Source: Callipepla californica brunnescens (lineage: Eukaryota > Chordata > Aves > Galliformes > Odontophoridae). From it: a DNA stretch of 64,000 nt. A program made the position numbers and the translations under genes. The stretch is taken from assembly GCA_023055505.1 (NCBI GenBank), contig JALIRH010000038.1, positions 5,774,327 through 5,838,326 of the forward strand, given 5' to 3'. Numbering within the stretch: position 1 is the stretch's first letter; each line of letters begins with the position of its first letter. Below, in pieces: positions 1 through 10,725 of the stretch. The notes under the pieces are model-generated. The model made no database searches. It was not told the origin of the DNA and saw nothing but the letters and a program-made list of their open reading frames with translations.

Positions 1-1473
1 GTATATTATAGTGCTCAGTAACAACATAAGATCTTAGATCTTGATAGTGTCATAATCTGGTGTGATTTTGCTGAAAGTTTTTGACAAGAAAAGAAGGATT
101 TTGATTCAACCTAATGCATGGCAGGTCCATTTAGAACTTATTAATAAATAATTACTTAGTTGAAATCAAAAGTAGAAGGTATGATTAAATTTCTTTTTTT
201 CCAAAACTGCTCAAATCTTGTAGAAATGAAAATGAACTTCTTACAGCCTTATTCAGTCATCTGGATATTTCTCAGACTTTCCAGTTATGACATTTGCCTT
301 CTGTGAGAGACGTGAGAGACTATACTGGAAAATTGTTAGTTCACATGCTTGGATACTCATGGAAATGTGAATGATAAAGACATGCAAATATTCACACAAA
401 AACATGGTATTTATATGTGAGAAGGGAACACTATTTGACACAGATAAAAGAGCTGGTTCATAGAGGCTATTAAATGAGCCATAAAAGAATTTCAATCCTA
501 ATTTTTGCAGCTAGAGTGAGCCACACACATATTACTGAGATCCAATCACAGGATCAATGCATATGCTACATCAAATATATCTATTTAAGTAATAAATACT
601 CTTTGGCACAGTAGGACAAGATCTTGAGATACGTTAGACAGAGATCTGTTAAAAGAAAATTTGGCTAGATAGTTGCTAACTGGCACTCTATTTCTGCCCT
701 TCCATTCACTTTTCACTTTGTCTTTCACTTGTTTCATTTTTTACTGTCTGAATCTCTTGACAGAAAATAAGAAAAAATACAGAAAATCATCCCTTAGCAC
801 ATGTAAACATATACATGCATTAATATACACATAAAACAAACATTTGTGTATATGTACATAGAACATACACATGGGTAATAGTACTGAATAGCATAAATGA
901 AAAACAAATTGATACTAATTAAGCACATGAGTAAAGCATGATATATTTGTTAAAATTTGTGCCTATTAGATGAGAACAGTGTATTAAAAATTAGCTACTT
1001 AAGTATCAGTCTAGGAATTTAAAACAGGCTCAAATTTCCCAGAAGAAAAAGAGACTTTATCCATAAAATTTAGTTTTGTTTGATCTCCCAACCTCTCCAC
1101 AAAGTGTAATATCTGCCTATCTGTTCTCTCAGTGACAAAAGTCAATAGGATGCTATTAAAAAAAACCTACTCTTTCCCTTTTTCCTGTTCTTCAGCCTAT
1201 TTCTCTTTTAAAACAAAGCATTTTAAAAATAAAATTCATTATTTAAATTTTGTATCTTGAAATGTGATTTTAACATGAAGAAGTGTCGAGACTTAAATTT
1301 TAGCACTTTACATAATTTAATTACCGAGGAATAATGTCCGACAAAGTATAAAAGAATTATCTTTGATACATAAACATGTCTGTGATCACTATTACTTTCA
1401 GTGGTAAAATCCATGAATAAGTTGTGCTGCACTTGTGTTTTTCATGTGGATGTGGAAGGACTGAAGGAAGGGC
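1..1473. other. AT-rich DNA without a recognisable gene
   Basis: No frame here is long or resembles a known family. About 780-890 is rich in alternating purine-pyrimidine steps (repeated atac, acat and tgta words), which is low-complexity rather than coding. No CR1 or mariner similarity was recognised. Confidence 0.6.
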
Positions 1474-1511
1474 AGAGGGAAAGAAGGAAAGGAAGGAAGG
1501 AAGGAAGAAGG
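1474..1511 (+). repeat. (GGAA)n-like purine microsatellite
   Basis: A 38-base stretch of only A and G, dominated by the tetramer GGAA with a few interruptions, inside a longer purine-rich shoulder starting near 1456. It is a simple sequence repeat, far shorter than the purine tracts at 54.7 and 62.2 kb. Confidence 0.85.
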
Positions 1512-3026
1512 TAGTTTGGACAACTAAAACTCAGATAAAATAAGACTGAGAGGGGGTATGGCCATTAATATGTCATGAAGAGACAGATGTCAATGTGTGA
1601 AGGAACTGCAGAAGTTCAAAAGACATGAGAGCATAAAAATAAATGACTGTAAACTGAGTATGATATATACTTAAGCTGTAAATACACAGTTCTGTGTTGT
1701 GGAATTTTCAATATCAAGGCAGAAGAAGCATGGTCTCATGGGGTCTGGTATGAACCTTAAGTTCATGAGTTTTGTTTTTATTAATTTGCCCACGAGTACT
1801 GAAAGTTTTACTCCTGGAACAATCAGTCACCACATTCCAGTTAAACAAAGTTGTTATGGTGAGTTACAGAGAAAAAGGTTGCATGTCAATTAAGCATAAT
1901 GTGACAATTAGCTTTTCGTTTCAACTTCCCAAATATGTGCCACAGAAAAACTAAAAGGATGCAGGAAATTTAATCTCTTAATTCTCTAGTAAAAAATGCA
2001 GTATGTGAAGAAATGAAAAATATTTGACTACTTAAAAAATCTATTTGTCTTCTTTATTCAGCATCTCCTTCTATTGATCGCTATCAGCGCTGACAAATAG
2101 CTTGAAGCTGTGATCCTGAATTGATATTTAATTAAAATGAAGATCTATTCTAATTGTATGGTAAACACATCAGAATTCTGTATGTAAATAATGTCAACAG
2201 ATGAAGGATAAAAGAAGAATTTTAAATAAGTGTTAGAAAGTTTGCAAAGGGGCTAGGGAGCAAATCATGCAGAGAAAAGCAATAATTAAATTCTGTCTCC
2301 AATTTATTTTTACACTGGGTTCCATTCTTATTACACTGAAGTTTAAAGACTGTTTTCTTATTTGCCTTGCCAGACTGAATAAATTACATGAACGATATGG
2401 GGTTTAGGGGGTTTTAAATCACAAAAGTAATGTTTTCCTCATCAAAGTGTAAACCCATTTGTAGTATGAGCAGAGCACGTGTCTTAACAACATTGAAACT
2501 TACAGAATGAAATTTCCAAGTTGCTTTGTAGAAAACTGCATTGTTCGGAGAATGTCTTGTCCCCCAGTCCTGGTCAGCAACATTGTGTCACTGTGCCATT
2601 TTTGCAAACTCAAATATATTATTATTGGTGAACACTGAAATAACAACTGCTGCATTGGCTACCCGGAGGGTTCTAATCAATTGTACTTTCTGCTAATTTT
2701 GAAGAACTTTCAGGACAGGCAGTAGAAGCTCAACAATTCTATTGGTCCTCATGAAATCTACAGGGAACAAGTCCTCTGTTCTGAGATTTACGAAGAACAC
2801 AGAAGGGCTTAACAAGGTTCTACTCTTATTGCTTTATTGAGAGGTCACAATGAACAATACTTCAGTGCACTCTGGAACCATTCCCTGGGATCAACTCAAA
2901 ACTTTTCCTCTTCTCTTGATGAAGTGATTGGTTGGTTGTCTAATGGTAGTCCTATGAAGCTTTAATCAGCCTTATTCAAGAGAATAAAAACAAATTGAGT
3001 TGGACATTTTGATTTACTTTGTTGTT
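1512..3026. other. Unannotated AT-rich interval
   Basis: No coding region, RNA gene or known repeat could be supported. A minus-strand CTCAATAAAGC-like word near 2830-2840 recalls an LTR polyadenylation signal, but no paired terminal repeat, primer-binding site or retroviral frame was found, so no LTR is called. Confidence 0.5.
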
Positions 3027-3077
3027 GTTTAGTTTAGTTTAGTTTTGGTTTTTTGGGTTTTTTTTTTTTTTTTTTTT
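3027..3077 (+). repeat. (AGTTT)n / poly-T low-complexity tract
   Basis: Three copies of the pentamer agttt are followed by T/G-rich sequence and an uninterrupted run of 20 T at 3058-3077. No processed-transcript sequence was recognised beside it, so it is called a simple repeat, not a retrocopy tail. Confidence 0.8.
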
Positions 3078-4824
3078 GAGGGATAAAGGGGTCAGAAAGG
3101 CAAAGAAAAATTAAAAAATTAAAAGCAAGTATAAAAATGAGGTTTCTCTAATGACAGTCCTGTTATCATATGGATAAGTTTACATAGGGACTCAATCAGT
3201 ATTAAGATGACTAAGCCTCAGAGATGCAGATATGGTGAGATCAAAATTGAAATTAGTATTGCTTTGGGATGTCTGTAGTTCTGAGAAGAGCTGAAATTCT
3301 GATTTGCTTTAGAAGAATAAGAAACTTATGTCAATAAATCCCTCTACTAAGGATATCCTCCCTTTTTTTTACCATTTTTACCCAAGTATAGCTCAGTAAG
3401 AACTATGAAGGAGAGCATCTAAGCAAATGACCAAATTGGACAAAGGTCTCTAGAAGCGTGAGACATTTTAAGGCTTACAAGGTTTGGACTGTAGACTTCC
3501 ATTCTTCAACAGAAGCAGCAGACAGGGAGTCTTTGATTAGGAGTATGCTCCCTAAAATGTGACTGAACTTGAACAGGTATAGGATACTTAGAATTACTTT
3601 ACAGCCATAAGATGGGTATATGCCTTTTAGAAATTACAGTAGGTATTGTTTGCTGGAGTGTGAATAATTTGTTTTCACTCTTCGTACCTTTATATTTTGG
3701 ATCAATAAAAAAGTAAAAAAAGCTAAAAATTACTGCTCTGAACATACAATTGGGTTAAGATACATAAAGGCCTGGAGGTCTCATCTGTAAGAGAGAAATC
3801 TTTTTTGTCTGAAGAAGCATCAATTTTTCTCCTACTGTCTTCAAAAGTTTTCATTCTGACAGTAGCAGTTTGAACAGTTTGAGTTTATAAACAGCTCCTA
3901 CACATAAGAAAAGAATGTATTAATAAAAGCTCACTACAGATTTTATTAATTGTGTCATTTGGGGAGGAGGAAAAAATCAATTTGAAGAATATTATTTCTA
4001 TAATTAAATGGTCTCTATGTCAGAAAGAAGATTTTCCTCTTCTCAGCTGGAGTTCTAGGATTCAAATTATATCCAGTAGGAAGTCCTTACCAATTTACTG
4101 GCACTGAAAATGCATTTGAGCAAAATATGTGTTCATTAAATCTCAGTTCTTAAATTTTACTCATTTTCCTAAGTGCTATGAGGTGATATAAAGAGATTCT
4201 GTTCTCCTTTGGATTTTAAGACTTATCATTTATGTATTAATTTCTGATTTAAATGTTACTTAAATATTACAGCTCTTTGAAATACAGTCCTACCTCAATA
4301 TATATTTTTTTTCTAATTTTCTTTCTTATCATAATTGTTCTTAACCATATTGTAATTACAATAACTGCTCTGTTGTGTTTATCTTTGCAAGGACAAAAAC
4401 ATGAAAGGTAATCATGCATGTAGAAGAACGCAAAGCCAGCATTTCACCAACCTGTGAATTATTCTCCTACTGTGGGATATTTAGCCAGACCTGACCAGCT
4501 CAGTAATGTGAGAGTTAATTTTCCACTCAGTGTCTGGAAGTGAGAATTCGTGGGCTAAACAGTGAGGCATGGTTACTCCAGTGACTTCAACAAGAGTTTC
4601 AAAAAGGTTTCAGTCTAAATTCCAAGATGTTAATGTTCTACCATCAAGTAAGGTAATGTAAACATGATTAAATTACTGTGGAATACCCTACTTAGTTGGA
4701 ATTAATCACGCTCTCAGTGAAAGAAGCATATTTTTCTGGGTCTTACATGAGACAGACATGCCAAAAATAAGTGAAGAGTCAGGTATTGTTCATTGTGACA
4801 TTCACTGTGACATGAGTTGAGAAA
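3078..4824. other. Unannotated AT-rich interval
   Basis: Nothing beyond short chance frames and homopolymer runs was seen. There is no recognisable transposon until the CR1 that starts near 4825. Confidence 0.5.
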
Positions 4825-5343
4825 CTCTGCCCTGGTGAGGCCTCACCTGGAGTATTGTGTCTACTTCTGGTCACCCTAGTACAAAAAAGACAAGGATCTC
4901 CTGGAAGAGTCCATCAAAGGGCTACAAAAATGATAAAGGGCAGGGAGCACCTCCCTTATAAGGAAAGGCTGAGAGACCTGGGTCTTTTCAGTCTTGAAAA
5001 AAAGAAGACTCAGAGGGGATCTGATCCACATCTATAAATATCTAAGGTTCAGGAGGTGAGTCTGGACTCTTCTCAGCGGTGTGTAGCGATAGAACGAGGG
5101 GAAATGGCCACAAACTGAAGCATAGGAAGTTCTGCACAAATGTGTGTGGGAACTTCTCCACAGTGCAGTGACGGAGCACTGGCACAGGCTGCACAGAGAG
5201 GTGGTGGAGTCTTCTTCTCTGGAGACATTCAAGATCCACCTGGACGCCTATCTTTGTGATCTGGTTTAAGGAGCCTGGCAGTGGGGTTGGACTCGATGAT
5301 CTCTAGAGGTCCCTTCCAACCCCTACAATTGTGTGATTCTGTG
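4825..5343 (+). mobile_element. CR1 LINE fragment, 5'-truncated, intact 3' end
   Basis: This is the 3' end of a CR1 non-LTR retrotransposon in sense orientation. The first ~220 bases encode remnants of the C-terminus of CR1 ORF2 (endonuclease/reverse transcriptase polyprotein): the plus strand reads [10 protein letters not shown], then [17 protein letters not shown], the usual region after the RT domain. The 3' UTR follows, ending in the CR1 signature ggtcccttccaacccctac and a gattctgtg tail. There is no complete ORF: the copy lacks endonuclease and RT and is frame-disrupted, so it is a dead insertion. CR1 elements are normally 5'-truncated and make no target-site duplication, which fits. The 3' part (5055-5225) is nearly identical to the antisense CR1 at 29588-29758. 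A mariner copy starts immediately at its 3' end. Confidence 0.95.
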
Positions 5344-5866
5344 TAATACTGTTAAAGCAATGTTTCCTATTTATTCCAGTGGAAACTACTATCTTGTATA
5401 CATATACTGTTTGATAAATGACACTGTTTGATAAAGCAAACTCACAACTACAAAACAATATTTTTCAACACAGTCATCACCATTAGCTGTGAATTATTGA
5501 GAGCAATGAACAAGTACATGCATGCCATGCTCATAAAAATCTGCACCAGCAGATGTGACCCACTGTTGAAACACATCACTCACTACCTCATTGCAATCAC
5601 ATACACTGATCTCCATAAAGAGAGCAACCACCAATTAATGTCCTCCACATGGAGGAATCTGTTGTCACACCTTTGCTTCATATTCACTTCCGTGTCACAT
5701 GCCATTTTGTCAGACTGTCCCTCTTTTGCCAACTGTTGCACAGCAACAGAATGAAACAGGATATTGCCGGGACGGTTCAGCCCCTACTGCCATATCACCT
5801 ACATCCACCTCTGATGTTGTGGGTCTACATAATAAAACAGGAGGCATGCATTTTGGAGAATACATT
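5344..5866 (-). mobile_element. Galluhop-type mariner copy 1, internally deleted
   Basis: This is a non-autonomous Tc1/mariner DNA transposon relic of about 520 bp, with transposase sense on the minus strand. Imperfect terminal inverted repeats are visible at about 5349-5375 (aaagcaatgtttcctattta) and 5830-5866 (ends in tacattgta). Minus-strand translation gives the N-terminal transposase segment (MACDTEV.MKQRC, then HVED), broken by frameshifts. It then jumps straight to the extreme C-terminus (QWVTSAGADFYEHGM). The central catalytic D,D34D domain is absent. It aligns along its length with the copy at 24300-24827. It cannot encode an active transposase. Ends are placed by TIR similarity and may be off by a few bases. 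Confidence 0.88.
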
Positions 5867-8800
5867 GTAAACATTGTCTTAGTCCTCATCAATGTTATAG
5901 CACCAACATCAGCAAAGCTTCTTTTCTATGTTCTTTTTCTTTATTTTCTTCATTTTTTTTCAAATGTCAAACTAGTCTTGTCCTCAGCTGTGCAATAAAA
6001 GATTGGCTGTGTTCCTATTTTCACATTCATTCATTTACCTTTCTTCCTAATGAAAAATACACAGCACGGCCAATTTATCTCATATACTTTTTTACCTTCC
6101 TTTCTCTACCCAAATATATTTTGTCTCACCTATTGAGGAGTGTAATTATATTTCACATACTTATAGGAAAGTCCTTGGTAATTCGCTGTCGCCTGAGGCT
6201 CCCTGAGTTATACCTCTTTCACTTTCATGACAAAAACATAATAACAGTGCCTCAGGGATAATATTTTCAGTGGAAAGATGTACCTGGAAAACTATACAGC
6301 ACTAAAAATAAAAAATAGAAATTAAAAAATAAAAATAAATAAATATGTTAAAAATAAAGAATAAAGGAAAACATATATTTTTTTTTTCTTAGGTTGGCTT
6401 TCCTTCTTGAAATTTTGTACAATTCCCATGATATTCTGTTTTGGAGTTGGTGTTACTGCAGGTTAAAATTTGTTTTGCTGAAGAATATAACCCAGTACAG
6501 GGAAGTCTGACTTTTATATCTGAAGGAATAGATACACTAGAGCTGTAACTATCTTATTTTTAAGTCAGTAGGAATAACAAAAAGTTTATCTTGGGATCCA
6601 TGTTCCTTCTCACACTCTTCAAATCTATACCAAGGTTAAGGCTGCAGGTAAATCTTTCCAGCAATCTACTGATAGAACAATTTTACCAGAAGTCAGAAAA
6701 TGCCAGATGGAAAAAGGAAAATTGCTTTGTGAAAACACAGAAATCTTGGTTACATTTCTGTATAAACTGGTGGGTGGAAATCATTCTAATACCATTTCAA
6801 ACATAATACTAAATTAAAAACTTAAAAATGCCTATAATGCATGATTAATTTTAGATGCCATGCAAAACTTCAATACTGAACTATTTCCGAAATGAAATAC
6901 ATCTGAAATTTTATTAAGTTGAAATTCTAACATATCCTGAAATGTTCATTTTACCTCTTATGTAGTTTTTGCGCAGGTTTAGGTGGGCAAAAGTACTTTG
7001 CTTTCTACTGGGTTATGCTTTATGGTTTTGGTCATATTATATTTTGTTTTCATTCTCTGAGGTTTTACTGTGTTTTTTAAGTAACATAAGAGATAAGGTA
7101 TTATTTGGAAAGATTAAAGATGTCACTGATTGAAGGAAATGAAATCTGTGTGAAATATTATTTATTTAACATAATTAACATATATTTAATATAATAGTAT
7201 TTAACATATTATTAGCTATGTTAATAATAAAGTTTTCCTGTATACTGTCTCATTAGCAATCTCCTGTAGAGTATATCAAGAGCAGTATAATATGTTTCCT
7301 AGAGGAGTACTGGAATTCACTGTAAAGTTTCATGATAAATTTACTTTTGCTCTTTCTTCTTTGCTTTCTCAGTATGCAGTAAGAAATAGTACAATAACAT
7401 ATCATAGCTTCTGATTGCTCTCCAGCTGTAGCAGAGGCACTGTTGACACAGAATAAAATGTACTGCAAAATGTGGAAAGGAGAAACAAATGCTGCTGATA
7501 GAATTGGATTAGTAAACAGTAGCTAATTCCATGTCTAAAAAGACCTATTAAAGAAAGCTAATACATTTTGAGGGAGGTAAATGTAAAAGCAGATACAGGC
7601 CTATAGCGTAGGAGCTATTACTTATATTTGATGAACTAAATGGAACCATTATCCAAATCAATGGAAGCTCTGTAAAAATAAAGAGACTGGCAATCTTAAA
7701 TCTCATTCTTTCAATGAAATCCATGAGGATCTTAAAAGCCATCAATACAGACTCAACCATTACATGACAGACATAATATAAATCCACAGATCAAGAAGAG
7801 CTTTAAGAAAAAAATGAGTCTGTAGGCATCATTACAGAATAAATGAGTCTGACCTTCAACTACCAAATGTTTTCTGTGTAGCTAATACAATAATTTTAAA
7901 TAGAAAATTGTATTCTAAAAAAATATTTATGGGGATTTTGTGGAGAGAAAATTTTGCACTGGAAATTTTTAAAATAGCAGCTACACTCTGATTTAAGGGA
8001 CAGAAACAAACGAGGTGAAGCATGAACCAGTAGGGAGTTGCTGTTTTGGTTATCATGTACTTGCAACAAACTCTTCACAGGTTACTTAATTTTTTAAAGA
8101 AATGACAGAATAGTGAATGTACATGGGGGAAAAAAAAAAAAAAGCATCACAGCCTTTTCAGAGGTTATTTTCAAAGAGAATGCCAAAGCTTACCAAGAAA
8201 GAGAAAGACACTAATCACAAGATGTTTGTCCATCTCCTGGAATCAGAAGAAGATAGGATTGGCTTTCAGTTTCAAGGGATCATTTAAGAGCATTTAAAGG
8301 ACAGCTATAATAAGTACTCCTTCTGTCACCTTGTGTTATCTAAGAATGAATAGCAAAAGTTCACGAGCATTAGCTAAATATTTCCCTCTAGTGTAAACAA
8401 ATTATCAGTAGGAGTGGATGGTTTGTGTCTCATTTAAAATTATTATTGTAGATACAAATGTCCAGAGACCTAGAAGATTTTAAATGAACGCACGCAAGGA
8501 AAAATAAGACTAATAAAAATTCAGTCAATACATGGAATACCCCAGGCTTCCACCCCCAGATGTTTCTGCTTTTCTCTTCTTTCTCCTTCTCTTTCATACG
8601 TGCTTCTAACCAGACACAAATTCTTCTTTCATCCCTTTGCAACTATACCTGCTTCCCAGCTTTATTTACTTCTCTGAATTCACTGTAGCAGTGGACATTT
8701 TCCTGTGGAGCAAGTGGTGTGCAGAAGGCTGTAATTCTGACACAAGCAGAGCAAGCCCTTGTGATTGCACTTTCCTTGATGCTGGCAAGCAGTCAATGGA

Positions 8801-9700
8801 TGGAGGATATACTGTCTAAGGGCACTCAAGCTCACCATGAAGCAACAGGTGGACAGCGCAACAGTACAAAAAGAGCATAAAGAGCATTTACTTGTCCTTA
8901 TTTAAGCTCTGCAATAAGAACCAGGAATAAATCTGAGAACAGTAGGGAGATGCACCTTCTGCTACCCTGTAAATTATATTCTTGCAGGGCCATTGTGTAA
9001 ACTCTTTCAGTTTCCTGAGAGATTTCCTGATGGGTCACAGTACTGGAAGTGACAGCTACAGCTATTGGAAATAATGGCCCATAGCAGCAGCCAAAGAAAA
9101 TTAATGACAGCACTTTTTATTCAGGATAACAGTCTGGTAATCTGTACCATCACTTCAGAGTAAGTTCGTACAACAAAAGCAAACAAGTAAATAGACAGTT
9201 TGGGCTCTGAATAAAATAAAGTAGGGGAAAAAAAACCACTCTATCAACATCATTTTCCATTTTTTCCTCTTCTTTTTGAAGCAAAATGGTACAGATAAAG
9301 CTAAGTGAATCAGAATAAGCAGCACCGTGTTGTACTATTGTAGGCACAGCTCGGAACAAACAGTTCTCTGTTACCAGTGGGTAACTCCGGGACACGTTGC
9401 CAAAGACATAACTTTTTATCTACATGAGTAGCAATATAAGTACATGTAGGTTTCTTTACCAGATTCTACCAGTGATTTCGATCTTGATCTAAAAATAAGA
9501 AAAAAATCATTTCTGACACTTTTACTGTATTACTTTTGATATTGCTTGGTATCTCTCCTACAAGACACATCAGCTAATGCAGTAATATTATCACTTGTGT
9601 AATGCTATGATTCTGACTCATACAACTGAACTGTAGTGCTGTGTTTCCTCAAACACTTCACAGTCATAGAATATACAGTGTTGGAAATTATTCGCAAGAA
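5867..9700. other. Unannotated AT-rich interval
   Basis: No gene was recognised. Low-complexity patches occur at about 6301-6368 (A-rich with aaat/aaaat words) and 8130-8143 (14 A). The many 60-80 codon frames on both strands have no family resemblance and are at chance density. Confidence 0.5.
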
Positions 9701-9875
9701 TAGAATCAGAGAACAGAATCATAGAATCATTACAGTTGGAAAGACCACTAAGATCATCTAGACCAACCATTAACCTATCACCACCATGCCCACAAACCCA
9801 TGTTCCTCAGTGCCCCATTTTCTTGAAAACCTCTGGGGATGGTGACTCCACCAGCCCCTGGGCACTCAGTATTGG
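9701..9875 (-). mobile_element. CR1 LINE 3' UTR fragment, antisense
   Basis: Read on the plus strand, this begins with the reversed CR1 tail (repeats of agaatcatagaatcat), followed by ttggaaagaccactaagatc and gatggtgactccaccagccc. These are diagnostic of the CR1 3' UTR in antisense. Similarity fades near 9875. The open frames crossing it on the plus strand are antisense CR1 translations, not genes. The next CR1 block starts about 120 bases on and shows a different 3' region. Confidence 0.9.
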
Positions 9876-9994
9876 TGAACCAAAGACTACACGGGCAAAT
9901 GGCAAATTCAACGACACTAGACTTCAGCTTGGCCAGTGTCCTGAGGCCATTCCCATTGTAGCTCCTGGCTTCACACAATTACCCATCCATAAAT

Positions 9995-10725
9995 CGAAAC
10001 CTATGTCTGAGAGCATTGTCCAAACACTTCTTGGAATGCTTGGTGCCATGATCACTGCCCAGGGAAACCTGTTCATAGCCCAGCTACCCTCTGGTGAAGA
10101 CTCAGTCCCTAACCCCCAGCCACTCTTCCCTTGACACAGCTCCATGCTGATCCCTTGGTCCTTGTTGCTGTCACAGAGAGCAGAGCTCAGAGTTGCCCAT
10201 CCGCTCCCTGTGAGGAGCTGCAGCCACCATCAGGCCTCCCCTCAGCTCCTCTGCTGTGGTCTGAACAAACCATGGGAACCCAGCTACTCCTTATACGTCT
10301 TGCCCTTAATACCCATCACCATATTTGGGATGCTCTTTTGGACCCTCTCTAATCTTTACATCCTTCTTATGTTGTGGCACCCAGATCCTCTGGATCTGGA
10401 GGTGAGGCCACATAGCATATAGCAGAGGGGACAACCCCTACCCTCACCCAGTGGCAGCACTGGCCCTGATGCACCCAGGGCACAGTCAGCCCTTTTGGCT
10501 ACCAGGGTACACTGCTTACTCACATTCACCTCGTCAGCAGCCAGAACTCCATGTATTCCCTTCTGTGGGGCAGCTTTCCAGCTTCTCGTATATATCCACA
10601 GCTGTTCCACCCCAGGTGCAAAATTTTCTTTTGATAAACTTCATGCAATTTGTGACTGCCCACCCCTACAACTTGTCATTATCTCCCCACAGGGTCTGTC
10701 TGTTGCTGGGATAGTGAACAGTTCC
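9995..10725 (-). mobile_element. CR1 LINE fragment with ORF2 C-terminus, antisense
   Basis: This is an antisense CR1 block. From about 10000 it reads through 3' UTR sequence (cattgtccaaacacttcttg, gacacagctccatgctgatc). From about 10210 it enters the complement of the ORF2 C-terminal region, with landmarks cacccagatcctc, ggtgaggcc, tgatgcaccc and acttcatgcaatttgtgact. These correspond to the post-RT part of the CR1 polyprotein (in sense: N-x-M-K-F ... LGVL ... ALVRPHLEY). Many substitutions and indels disrupt the frame. With 9701-9875 it forms a composite CR1 locus. The 120-base gap between the two blocks was not assigned. Confidence 0.9.

Noticed and set aside
2820..2860. LTR-like polyadenylation word (CTCAATAAAGC on the minus strand)
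   Set aside because: There is no second terminal repeat, primer-binding site, polypurine tract or retroviral coding sequence nearby; a single AATAAA word is common in AT-rich DNA.
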